Shown here in pieces: positions 1 through 7,084 of a DNA stretch of 26,588 nt. This DNA is from a virus: IMG/VR virus record IMGVR_UViG_3300047300_000183, positions 1 through 26,588 of that record; one strand, written 5' to 3'. The stretch's first letter is position 1. Every line of letters begins with the position of its first letter. The position numbers and the translations under genes are program-made. Below the pieces are notes generated by a model that ran no database searches, was not told the DNA's origin, and saw only the letters and a program-made list of their open reading frames with translations.

Positions 1-860
1 TCATGTCTTCTGTTGGCAAGACTAAAGCAACTGCTGTTTACCACGAGTGGCAAACCGACAGCTTGGCTGCTGCTTCTTTGAGCAACTACGCTGTTGAAGG
101 CGCAACTGCTTCTGACGCAACTATGTCCCCAACAACCCGTGTTGGCAACCGCACTCAGATCGCACAGAAAACTGTTAAGATTTCTGGCACTTTGCAAAGC
201 GTTGACAAAGCTGGTCGTAAGTCTGAAAAGGCTTACCAATTGGCTAAAGCCTCTGCTGAGATCAAGCGTGACATGGAAACCTCTTTGTTGAGCAACCAAG
301 TTGCCTCTAATGGCGACTCTACAACTGCCCGCAAATTGGGTGGCTTGCAAGCATGGTTGGCTACCAATGGTGACTTCGGTACTGGTGGTTCTGCTGGCGC
401 TTCTGGCACTACTGCTCGTACCAACGGCACAAACCGCACTTTCACAGAAGACATCTTGAAGACTGTCATCAAAGAAGTGTATGCTGCTGGTGGCAATCCA
501 AAAGTGTTGATGGTTAACCCAGCACACAAGCAAACAGTTTCTGCTTTTGCTGGTATCGCTGCTCAGCGTTTCATGGCCCCAGCCAACGCTCCTACCACCA
601 TCATCGGTGCTGCTGACGTCTATTTGAGCGATTTCGGTACAGTTTCTGTTGTGCCTAACCGCTTCATGACTTCTACCAACTCTTGCGATGAAACCGCATT
701 TGTGCTTGACCCCGACATGGCTGCTGTGGCCTATCTGCGTCCCTTCCAGACCAACGAGTTGGCTGTGACTGGTGACAACGAGTCCACACAACTGTTGGCT
801 GAGTACACCTTGGAAGTTAAGAATGAAGCTGCTCACGGCATCATTGCTGACTTGTCATAA
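1..860 (+). CDS. Major capsid protein, SU10/DUF5309 type (5' partial)
   Basis: The product forms the icosahedral head shell. The visible 285 residues fit the DUF5309 / SU10 major capsid family: an early YHEWQTDSLA segment, a central lysine- and glutamate-containing helix, and a C-terminal segment with LRPFQTNELA and a final TLEVKNEAAHG strand typical of HK97-fold shells. In this family YHEWQTD normally lies some 40 residues inside the protein, so the ATG at base 3 is probably internal and the real start lies upstream of the window. Codon use is strongly biased (repeated GCT, TCT, GGT, AAG), as expected of the most abundant virion protein. A terminator follows directly, so the gene ends a transcription unit. 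The family assignment is from recognised sequence pattern; the missing N-terminus is inference. Confidence 0.9.
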   Translation, partial: MSSVGKTKATAVYHEWQTDSLAAASLSNYAVEGATASDATMSPTTRVGNRTQIAQKTVKISGTLQSVDKAGRKSEKAYQLAKASAEIKRDMETSLLSNQVASNGDSTTARKLGGLQAWLATNGDFGTGGSAGASGTTARTNGTNRTFTEDILKTVIKEVYAAGGNPKVLMVNPAHKQTVSAFAGIAAQRFMAPANAPTTIIGAADVYLSDFGTVSVVPNRFMTSTNSCDETAFVLDPDMAAVAYLRPFQTNELAVTGDNESTQLLAEYTLEVKNEAAHGIIADLS

Positions 861-875
861 TCACTAAGTGATTTA

Positions 876-913
876 AAAATGCCTCAGACTAACCATCTGG
901 GGCATTTTCTTTT
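876..913 (+). terminator. Rho-independent terminator after the capsid gene
   Basis: A 13-base arm AAAATGCCTCAGA (876-888) pairs with TCTGGGGCATTTT (896-908) with a single T-G wobble, around a 7-base loop, and runs into TTTTCTTTT. It sits 15 bases after the capsid stop codon and would insulate or attenuate transcription into the connector genes. Confidence 0.9.
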
Positions 914-923
914 CTAGCCAAAC

Positions 924-932
924 TGTTAGAAT
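924..932 (+). promoter_or_regulatory. Extended -10 promoter, possibly leaderless
   Basis: TGTTAGAAT is an extended -10 (TGn plus 5/6 match to TATAAT). It ends 6 bases before the ATG at 939, so a normal start site would fall on or next to that ATG. There is no SD sequence between. No convincing -35 is seen, since that space is taken by the terminator. The same geometry recurs at 19614-19631. Confidence 0.4.
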
Positions 933-938
933 TAAGCC

Positions 939-1244
939 ATGACAAACTTTAGACAAACTGCTGTTCATGCTGATGGTGATGGTGGCATCATTATTGAAAC
1001 TCGTCAGGATATTTCTGCAATCATTGAGCAGAATAAAAAAGAGTACAACTCTTACGATGAGAGAGCTAAATGGTCAGACCATTTGTTTGGCAATAAGGTT
1101 GCATCTATCCCATTAACTGTAATTGATGACCTAAATGCAAAAGGCATCATGCGTGGTTTTGCTGTATTAGATGAGAAGCGCTTTAAGGCGTGGTTAAACG
1201 AACGAGATAACAGAGTTTTTAGAACTCGAACAGGAGTTGTATGA
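939..1244 (+). CDS. Conserved phage protein in the head-tail connector position, function unknown
   Basis: 101 residues, hydrophilic, no membrane segment or recognised catalytic motif. The middle part (ERAKWSDHLFGNKVASIPL) and the C-terminal FKAWLNERDNRVFRTR look like a compact alpha/beta fold. It lies between capsid and adaptor genes, where podovirus-like phages keep small head-completion or connector proteins, so a virion role is possible but unproven. Its stop overlaps the next start in ATGA, indicating translational coupling. No SD precedes its ATG, while an extended -10 lies 6 bases upstream, which raises the possibility of leaderless translation. Confidence 0.7.
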   Translation: MTNFRQTAVHADGDGGIIIETRQDISAIIEQNKKEYNSYDERAKWSDHLFGNKVASIPLTVIDDLNAKGIMRGFAVLDEKRFKAWLNERDNRVFRTRTGVV

Positions 1245-1861
1245 GTTTCGCTACTTACTCTGATTTAAAGACCTCGATTGCCAACTATTTGGCTCGGTCT
1301 GATCTGACAAGCCAGATTTCTGACTTTGTTACCTTTGCTGAGAATCGCCTCCGTAGAGAATTGCGTATTCGTCAAATGCTCAAGTCTGTGACGACTGCAA
1401 CTGTTTCAGGTGACTCAACTGTTGAATTGCCTAGCGACTTTTTGGAAGTGCGTGATTTTGTCATTCTGACAAACCCAATCACTCCACTTAGCTATTCAAG
1501 CCCTTCAGCATTGTCTAATGACCCTGTTGCATCACAAGTTGGTGTGCCAAAGTCTTATTCAATCTTGGCTAACGACTTCTTGATGTCGCCAGTTCCTGAT
1601 GGTGTTTATACGGCTAGATTGCTGTACTACGCTGCACCTGCATACTTGTCTGATAGCAATACAACAAATGTATTCCTGACAACTGCACCTGATGCTTTGC
1701 TTTACGCTTCTTTGATTGAAGCAGAGCCATATCTTTTCAATGACGCACGAATCAACACATGGGGAACTATGTACGATAGAGCGATTTCCTCTCTTGCCAA
1801 GTCTGACCAAGAAGGTCAATACTCTGGCGTTCCTTTAGCAATGAAATTAACTCCAAGGTGA
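1241..1861 (+). CDS. Head-tail adaptor protein (P22 gp4 / SU10 adaptor-like)
   Basis: 206 residues. The N-terminal part (TYSDLKTSIANYLARSDL, then FVTFAENRLRRELRIRQM) is the signature opening of the phage adaptor family that binds below the portal and forms the ring on which the tail nozzle assembles. A beta-rich middle (LPSDFLEVRDF, YSILANDFLMSPVPDG, ARLLYYAAPAYLSD) and a C-terminal helical segment ending in a short basic tail complete the fold. Its start overlaps the stop of the previous gene (ATGA). Position between capsid and nozzle genes agrees with this role. The portal is expected upstream, outside the window. Confidence 0.85.
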   Translation: MSFATYSDLKTSIANYLARSDLTSQISDFVTFAENRLRRELRIRQMLKSVTTATVSGDSTVELPSDFLEVRDFVILTNPITPLSYSSPSALSNDPVASQVGVPKSYSILANDFLMSPVPDGVYTARLLYYAAPAYLSDSNTTNVFLTTAPDALLYASLIEAEPYLFNDARINTWGTMYDRAISSLAKSDQEGQYSGVPLAMKLTPR

Positions 1862-1865
1862 AACT

Positions 1866-2252
1866 ATGGCAGAAATGTCCAATTTTTTGGAAAACTCTCT
1901 GATTAACGGCACATTACGCGGAACTACTTACACAGCACCAACAACTGTGTATTTGGCTCTCTACACTTCTGACCCAACAGACGCTGATACAGGTACTGAA
2001 GTATCTGGTACTAGCTATGCTCGTCAGTCAATCACATTTGGTGCGCCTAGCAATGGTGCATCTACCAACTCTGCTGCTATTGAGTTTCCTCAAGCTGGTG
2101 GCTCATGGGGTACTGTTGCCTACGTTGGTATTCGTGACGCTTCTACTGGCGGTAACTTGCTGTATCACACTCCATTAGATGCTTCTAAGACAATTGCAAC
2201 TGGCGATGTGTTCCGCATTGCTGCAGGTTCTTTGAGCGTCACATTGGCGTGA
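1866..2252 (+). CDS. Small virion protein, Gp80-like tail/fibre family
   Basis: 128 residues. It opens with SNFLENSLINGTLRGT and PTTVYLALYTSDPTDAD, a pattern shared by a widespread phage structural family (Gp80-like), and ends in a beta-rich domain with YVGIRDASTGGNLLYH. These proteins are small, all-beta virion components found beside adaptor and tail genes. An AAGGTG SD lies upstream. The next gene starts one base after the stop. The exact location in the particle cannot be told from sequence. Confidence 0.75.
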   Translation: MAEMSNFLENSLINGTLRGTTYTAPTTVYLALYTSDPTDADTGTEVSGTSYARQSITFGAPSNGASTNSAAIEFPQAGGSWGTVAYVGIRDASTGGNLLYHTPLDASKTIATGDVFRIAAGSLSVTLA

Positions 2253-2253
2253 G

Positions 2254-3144
2254 ATGGCTGATTTACTGCCTCCGTGGACTATTGATTCGCTAGACCAATT
2301 AAAGTCTAGCATTGATGACTTAACACTCACACTCGATAGTCCACTCTACGAAACATCAGTAACCCTATGGGATGCCTATGGGTCTGTTAGCGCTTCTGCG
2401 AGCGTTACAGCCGATGCTACTAGGGTTCAGTATGGTGGGGCGGCAGTAGATGGAACAGCAACAGTAACCGCTGATGCTATTCGTGTTCAGTACGCTAGTG
2501 CAAGCATTGATTGCTCTGCTAGCGTTACTTGTGCAGGTACAAGGGTACAGAACGCCTCCGTAGGCATTGATGCAGTAGCAATCGTTACTTGCGATGCAAC
2601 CAGAGTTCAGTTTGGTAGTTCAAGTATTACAGCAAGTGCTGAAGTAACTGCTGTTGGTGGCATCATTAAAGATGGTGTAGCCACTATCACTTGCACAGCT
2701 ACTGTTGTTGCTAATGGTGGTATTGTTGCTGAAGGTGTAGCTAGCGTTACAGGAACTGCAACAGTAAGTGCATCGGCTATCAGAGAGCAAAACGCCTCTG
2801 CAAGTATTGATGCAACTGCAACTGTAACTGCTGAAGCAATCCTAGTTCGTGATGCTGTGGCAAGTGTTGAGGCTACGGCTACTATCACGGTTAGTGCTAC
2901 TGCCGATTACGCAGGTGTTGCTAGCGTTACTGGTACGGCTACGATTGTTGCTGATGGTCATGTGCTTGGTGATAATTGGTCAAATATCACATTTGATGAC
3001 AACACATGGACTCCAGTATCTAGTAACTCAAATACTTGGACAGCAATTGCACATAACTCAAACACATGGACGGATGTTGCGGTAAACGACAACACATGGA
3101 CAATTCAGTCTCAAGGAAGTAACACATGGCTACGACAAAATTAA
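2254..3144 (+). CDS. Repeat-rich fibre-like tail protein
   Basis: 296 residues in three parts. Residues 1-43 are a non-repetitive head (LLPPWTIDSLDQLKSSIDD) likely to anchor the protein. Residues 44-240 are about ten imperfect 19-20-residue units rich in Ala, Val, Thr and Ser, with a core like ATVTADAxRVQYxSASID; such units suggest a beta-solenoid or trimeric fibre shaft. Residues 241-296 carry five NTW motifs spaced about 10 residues apart. Placed between the Gp80-like protein and the nozzle, it is probably a tail appendage or nozzle-bound fibre. The last 19 bases overlap the nozzle gene in another frame. No enzyme domain is seen. Assignment as a fibre is inference from repeat architecture and position. 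Confidence 0.7.
   Translation: MADLLPPWTIDSLDQLKSSIDDLTLTLDSPLYETSVTLWDAYGSVSASASVTADATRVQYGGAAVDGTATVTADAIRVQYASASIDCSASVTCAGTRVQNASVGIDAVAIVTCDATRVQFGSSSITASAEVTAVGGIIKDGVATITCTATVVANGGIVAEGVASVTGTATVSASAIREQNASASIDATATVTAEAILVRDAVASVEATATITVSATADYAGVASVTGTATIVADGHVLGDNWSNITFDDNTWTPVSSNSNTWTAIAHNSNTWTDVAVNDNTWTIQSQGSNTWLRQN
2383..2973 (+). repeat. Coding tandem repeats, about ten units of 57-60 bases
   Basis: Degenerate direct repeats coding 19-20-residue units. Recurrent DNA words include GCTAGCGTTAC (about 2518, 2740 and 2931) and GTTCAGTA/GTTCAGTT. Copies have diverged at the DNA level but keep the Val-Thr-Ala alternation. Such arrays can gain or lose units by slippage and so alter fibre length. 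Confidence 0.7.
2974..3141 (+). repeat. NTW-motif coding repeats
   Basis: Five copies of Asn-Thr-Trp spaced at about 30 bases. Four of them are coded by AACACATGG, a word that contains an out-of-frame ATG. The last copy supplies the start codon of the nozzle gene at 3126. Confidence 0.75.
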
Positions 3145-4571
3145 CATTTGGCGAATGGATGCCAGACCAACCAAGTTTTACAGGCGCTTTGGTTGATGCT
3201 AAAAACGTGGTGTCTCAGGCTATTGGTTATGGCCCACTTCCAACAGCGGCTACATTCTCTGCGGCTGCTTCTGAAAACCTTACAACATTGGTGGCAGGGA
3301 AGACCCCTGCTAACGCTACTAAGTTGTTTGCTGCTGGCTCAACCAAGATTTATGATGTTTCTGGTGTGGGCGCTTTAACCAATGTGTCTAAGTCTGGTGG
3401 ATATACGCCCAACGCTTCAAACGACAGATTCCGATTTACACAGTTTGGCAATGTAATTATTGGCACTAACAATAGTGACCCGATTCAAGCCTACACATTG
3501 GGAACTTCTACGGCATTTGCTGACTTGTCTGCTAGTGCGCCTAAATGTAAGTTTTTGACAGTAGTTCGTGACTTTGTAGTTACTGCTTTTACGACAGAAT
3601 CTTCTGTTCCATACCCTACTCGTGTGCGTTGGTCTGGCATCAATGATGAGACTGCATGGGGTTCAGATCAAGTTACTCAAGCTGACTATCAAGATATTCC
3701 TGATGGTGGACAAATTGTCGGCATCCGTGGCGGTGAGTTTGGTTTGGTTCTGATGGAAAAAGGTATATCTCGCATGAGCTATATCGGCACTCCATTCATT
3801 TTTCAGTTTGACAATATCTCTCGTGGCAAGGGATGTATCGCAGCAGGTTCTATCGCACAAGTTCAAGGAATTACTTTCTTCCTAAGTGACGATGGTTTCT
3901 ATATGTGCGATGGTCAGAATGTCACTCCAATTGGTGCAGAAAAGGTTGATCGTTGGTTCTTCCAAAATGCCGATGAAAGTGCATTTGACACTATGTCAGC
4001 GGCTGTTGACCCTGTTCGTAAGTTGATTATTTGGAACTTTAAGACTACTTTTGCAGAGCGTAAGTTGATTATTTACAACTTTAAGACTCAAAAGTGGACT
4101 TATGGAGATGCAGGAACTGACTATATTTCTGATGCTTCTACATCGGCTACGACACTAGAAGGCTTGGATGCCATTTCTTCTAGCATTGATGCCTTGCCAG
4201 TATCTTTGGACTCAATTTTGTACATGGGTGGTAAGTACTTCCTTGGCGGTACTTATGGCGCTTATGTCATGACTTACAACGGAGCTAATGCTACTGGAAA
4301 CATCATTACAGGCGATTTAAACGCTGGTGGGCGTTCGGTAGTTACTTTGGCTCGTCCAATGGTTGACGGAGGCTCTGCGACTGTCGCTGTGGCTTCTAAG
4401 ACGCTGTTGAGTGAACAACCATCGTTTGGAACGGCAGGTACTGCTGACGCTGATAATCGTATTTCATTGAGGTCTAACGGAAACTACCATCAATTTAGGG
4501 TTATCCCTACTGGGACATGGAAGACTGCTGTTGGCATTGATGTTGAATTGCAAGGTCAGGGAGTTCGCTAA
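3126..4571 (+). CDS. Tail nozzle / packaged-DNA stabilisation protein (beta-propeller)
   Basis: 481 residues. The N-terminus (LTFGEWMPDQPSF, then DAKNVVSQAIGYGPLP) and repeated blade-like segments (FRFTQFGNVIIGTNN, CKFLTVVRDFVVTAF, RVRWSGINDETAW, VGIRGGEFGLVLMEKGI, GITFFLSDDGFYMCDGQ) match the P22 gp10-like / podovirus nozzle family, a hexamer that closes the tail channel after packaging. An SD (AAGGA, about 7 bases upstream) selects this ATG among several identical ATG-containing repeats. The gene overlaps the previous stop by 19 bases and the next gene by one base (TAATG). A local duplication at 4017-4088 gives RKLIIWNFKT followed 4 residues later by RKLIIYNFKT. Confidence 0.8.
   Translation: MATTKLTFGEWMPDQPSFTGALVDAKNVVSQAIGYGPLPTAATFSAAASENLTTLVAGKTPANATKLFAAGSTKIYDVSGVGALTNVSKSGGYTPNASNDRFRFTQFGNVIIGTNNSDPIQAYTLGTSTAFADLSASAPKCKFLTVVRDFVVTAFTTESSVPYPTRVRWSGINDETAWGSDQVTQADYQDIPDGGQIVGIRGGEFGLVLMEKGISRMSYIGTPFIFQFDNISRGKGCIAAGSIAQVQGITFFLSDDGFYMCDGQNVTPIGAEKVDRWFFQNADESAFDTMSAAVDPVRKLIIWNFKTTFAERKLIIYNFKTQKWTYGDAGTDYISDASTSATTLEGLDAISSSIDALPVSLDSILYMGGKYFLGGTYGAYVMTYNGANATGNIITGDLNAGGRSVVTLARPMVDGGSATVAVASKTLLSEQPSFGTAGTADADNRISLRSNGNYHQFRVIPTGTWKTAVGIDVELQGQGVR
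4017..4088 (+). repeat. In-frame near-identical 30-base duplication inside the nozzle gene
   Basis: Bases 4017-4046 and 4059-4088 are identical at 28 of 30 positions, with a 42-base period (14 codons). The two differences change Trp to Tyr. The reading frame is kept. Confidence 0.85.
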
Positions 4572-4879
4572 TGTTTAGAACGCTTCCTCCTTTTGGCGGA
4601 GATCAAAGGCAAGTTGCTGAGGTTGTTCGTGGATTGATGGACGGAAAGTCTAACAACACAGGGTCAATCACTTTGACACAAAGCGCAACATCTACAACCT
4701 TGAATGACAGACGGATTGGCGCTAATAGCGTCATTTTGTTCATGCCGACAAACGATAAGGCGGCAGAGGAGATTGGGCATGGGCATATGTATGTCTCTGC
4801 CAGAGGGCAAGGAACTGCAACCATAACGCATGGAAGTCATGCGCACGATATGATTTTTGATTATGCAGTTATTGGTTAA
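4571..4879 (+). CDS. Small conserved virion protein
   Basis: 102 residues. The N-terminal helix (VAEVVRGLMDGKSNNTGSIT) followed by strands with SVILFMPTNDKAAEEIG and ending TATITHGSHAHDMIFDYAVIG matches a small protein found next to nozzle genes in many podovirus-like phages; its precise role is not established. It is coupled to the nozzle gene by a one-base overlap (TAATG). A promoter and hairpin follow its stop, so it closes the connector operon. Confidence 0.7.
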   Translation: MFRTLPPFGGDQRQVAEVVRGLMDGKSNNTGSITLTQSATSTTLNDRRIGANSVILFMPTNDKAAEEIGHGHMYVSARGQGTATITHGSHAHDMIFDYAVIG

Positions 4880-4900
4880 TTTTTGTAATTTATGTATAAT
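4872..4900 (+). promoter_or_regulatory. Sigma70-type promoter for the internal virion proteins
   Basis: TTGGTT (4872-4877), 17-base spacer, then consensus TATAAT (4895-4900). The -35 overlaps the end of the preceding gene. Start of transcription would be near 4907, about 44 bases before the next ATG. Confidence 0.65.
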
Positions 4901-4930
4901 GGATTCCGTGGATGACCCATTACGGAGTCC
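4901..4930 (+). promoter_or_regulatory. Inverted repeat directly downstream of the -10
   Basis: GGATTCCGT (4901-4909) pairs with ACGGAGTCC (4922-4930), 9 pairs with one wobble. It begins on the base after TATAAT, so it could be an operator. In read-through transcripts it would be a hairpin before the SD at 4940-4944; it lacks a strong U tract, so it is at best a weak terminator. Confidence 0.5.
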
Positions 4931-4950
4931 TAATCTTTTAGGAGAAAGTC

Positions 4951-5769
4951 ATGGCGACAACAACCACAACCACAATTGACCCAACAATTCAACCATATCT
5001 GCAATATGGTTTGACTGAGGCACAAAAGCTTTATCAAGGCGGTGGCCCTCAGTACTATGGCGGTCAGACTTATGTAAGTCCTTCAACAACCACTCAAACT
5101 GGTTTACAGGCTCTTGAGGCTCGTGCTACTCAAGGCAACCCTTTACTTGGTTCTGCACAACAGCAATTGCAAAACACCATTTCTGGTGGCTTCTTGCAAG
5201 GCAATCCATTCTTCCAAGGCGCTTTCCAACCTGCTGCTACAGCGGCTGAAGCTCAATTCAAACAAACATTGGGTGATGTAGGCTCTGCGGCTTCTCGTGC
5301 AGGTCGCTATGGCGGTGGTGCAATGCAGACCTTGCAAGATCGTGCAAGCAGTCAATTTGCTAAAAGTTTGGCTGACACAGCAGGTAATCTTGCTTATCAG
5401 AACTATGCTCAAGAGCGTGCGGCTCAACAAGCGGCTACGATGGCTGCTCCTGCAATGGCTTCTGCTGACTACCAAGACATTCAGAATCTGTTGCAAGCAG
5501 GTCAGGCTCGTGAGGGTTACACAGGCGCACAGCAACAAGCTGACATTGCTCGTTTCAATTTCTTGCAAAATCAACCACAACAGAACTTGCAAAACTATCT
5601 GTCATTGGTTTATGGCAACCCTTTGGGACGAGTTGCTCAATCTACAGCTAGTGGTGCGGCTGACGCATCTACCTTGCAAAACTTGTTAGGTCTTGCCGCT
5701 GTTGCTGGTGGTGTTGAAAAGAATACTGGATGGCTGAGTTCTGGTTGGAACAAGTTGTTTGGTGGATAA
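4951..5769 (+). CDS. Putative internal virion / ejection-type protein, Gln- and Ala-rich
   Basis: 272 residues. It starts with a Thr-rich stretch, then YLQYGLTEAQKLYQGGGPQ and YYGGQTYVSPSTTTQTGL, followed by long Gln/Ala-rich helices (residues about 65-210) and a Gly-rich end (WLSSGWNKLFGG). The pattern GRYGGGAMQTLQDRASSQFA is common in small virion proteins that precede ejection proteins in podovirus-like phages. It lacks enzyme motifs and a membrane anchor. An SD TTTAGGAGAAAGTC precedes the start. It heads an operon of three genes, the other two being clearly ejection-like, which supports an internal virion role by context only. Confidence 0.65.
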   Translation: MATTTTTTIDPTIQPYLQYGLTEAQKLYQGGGPQYYGGQTYVSPSTTTQTGLQALEARATQGNPLLGSAQQQLQNTISGGFLQGNPFFQGAFQPAATAAEAQFKQTLGDVGSAASRAGRYGGGAMQTLQDRASSQFAKSLADTAGNLAYQNYAQERAAQQAATMAAPAMASADYQDIQNLLQAGQAREGYTGAQQQADIARFNFLQNQPQQNLQNYLSLVYGNPLGRVAQSTASGAADASTLQNLLGLAAVAGGVEKNTGWLSSGWNKLFGG

Positions 5770-5779
5770 GGAATAAATC

Positions 5780-7084
5780 ATGGCTGGACTATTAGATATT
5801 TTTGGTACTGGTGGCTCAGATACGATGAGCCTTCTTGGTATGTCGCCAGAGGCTATTCAGCGTAATCGTGACGATGCTCAAGCACAAGCCTTGTACGCAT
5901 TGGCAGGTCGCTTGTTTCAAGGTGGCAACACAGGGCAATCTATTATTGAAGGCTTGCAAGCTGGTCAAAAAGCCTACAAAGGCGGGATGCAAGATACCTT
6001 GCAAAGTCAATTGCAAAACTATCAACTCCAAGAATTGAAGAAGAAAAAAGAGTTAGAGCAACAAGCATTGATGCGTCAGCAAGCTGTTGAGAACGAAATC
6101 ACTAAAGCATATCGTCCACAAACATTTGCTGAGACACCATTGACCAACATCATGGGTCAAGAGATTGCAGGGCCAAACCAACCACAAGCAGCAGGTCTTG
6201 GCTTAGAGTCTCTTGCTCCTAAGTTGATGGCTACAAAAGAAGGTCGTACTGCTTTAAATGAATTGCTTACTGCTCAGAAATCAATGGCTGGTGAGACATT
6301 CAAACTTGGTGAAGGCGAGAAGCAATATCAGCGTGACCCATTGACAGGTCAAGTTAAAGAAGTTGCTACTGGCGCACCTAAAGAAAAAGAATTGAAGTAT
6401 CAAGATATTGGTAATGCCATTGTTGCGTTTGATTCAAAAGGCAAAGAAGTTTCTCGTATTGCCAAAGGTCGTGCGCCAGAAGGCCCTGTAAATTTCCAAA
6501 CAATTGAAACAGATCAGGGTTTGATGGCGTTCAATCCAAGAACACTACAAATGACTCCAGTTCTTGATGCAAAAGGGCAACCAATTACTAAAACTGGTAA
6601 GCCAACTGAAGCAGAAACTAATGCAGCAGGTTTTGCTTCTCGTATGGTAGCTGCTAATCAAATAACATCTAAATTGGCTACTGGTCAACAACCTAAGTTT
6701 GGCGAAGCTGTTTTAAGTGCTATTCCTTTAATTGGCAAAACAATTCCAGAGGTTATCCCTGAAGGCATTGGCGGTCTATCTGCTGAACGTAGACAATACT
6801 TGCAAGCGGCTAATAACTTTATTCGTGCAAACTTGCGTAAAGAGTCTGGTGCTGCAATTGGTGCTGATGAATGGTTAGCTGAGTTTGTTAACTATTTCCC
6901 ACAGTACAACGATGATGAGCAGACAATTAAAAACAAAGCAATTTTCCGTAACATTTTGACTCAAAACATGGTTGGTGCTGGTGGCAAGTCATACAAAGCA
7001 CCTAACATGAATCCTGAAGAATCAATGACTGATGTATATGGATTAAACCCAAGACTGCGTGATTCTTTACGTGGAGGTCGTTAA
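5780..7084 (+). CDS. Internal virion protein (DNA ejection-associated)
   Basis: 434 residues. The N-terminal third is helical and coiled-coil-like, with a basic LQELKKKKELEQQALMRQQ stretch near residue 85. The C-terminal part contains QAANNFIRANLRKESGAAIG, then EWLAEFVNYFPQYNDDEQTI and a conserved Lys/Arg segment, the signature of a widespread phage internal protein family thought to be injected with the DNA. Start is preceded by AAGGAATAAATC. The stop overlaps the next start (TAATG). Family recognition is good; injection into the host is inferred from family and neighbours. Confidence 0.7.
   Translation: MAGLLDIFGTGGSDTMSLLGMSPEAIQRNRDDAQAQALYALAGRLFQGGNTGQSIIEGLQAGQKAYKGGMQDTLQSQLQNYQLQELKKKKELEQQALMRQQAVENEITKAYRPQTFAETPLTNIMGQEIAGPNQPQAAGLGLESLAPKLMATKEGRTALNELLTAQKSMAGETFKLGEGEKQYQRDPLTGQVKEVATGAPKEKELKYQDIGNAIVAFDSKGKEVSRIAKGRAPEGPVNFQTIETDQGLMAFNPRTLQMTPVLDAKGQPITKTGKPTEAETNAAGFASRMVAANQITSKLATGQQPKFGEAVLSAIPLIGKTIPEVIPEGIGGLSAERRQYLQAANNFIRANLRKESGAAIGADEWLAEFVNYFPQYNDDEQTIKNKAIFRNILTQNMVGAGGKSYKAPNMNPEESMTDVYGLNPRLRDSLRGGR

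Noticed and set aside
2254-3144. Diversity-generating retroelement or CRISPR explanation for the repeats
   Set aside because: No reverse transcriptase or template/variable pair is seen, and the repeats are diverged coding units without spacers.
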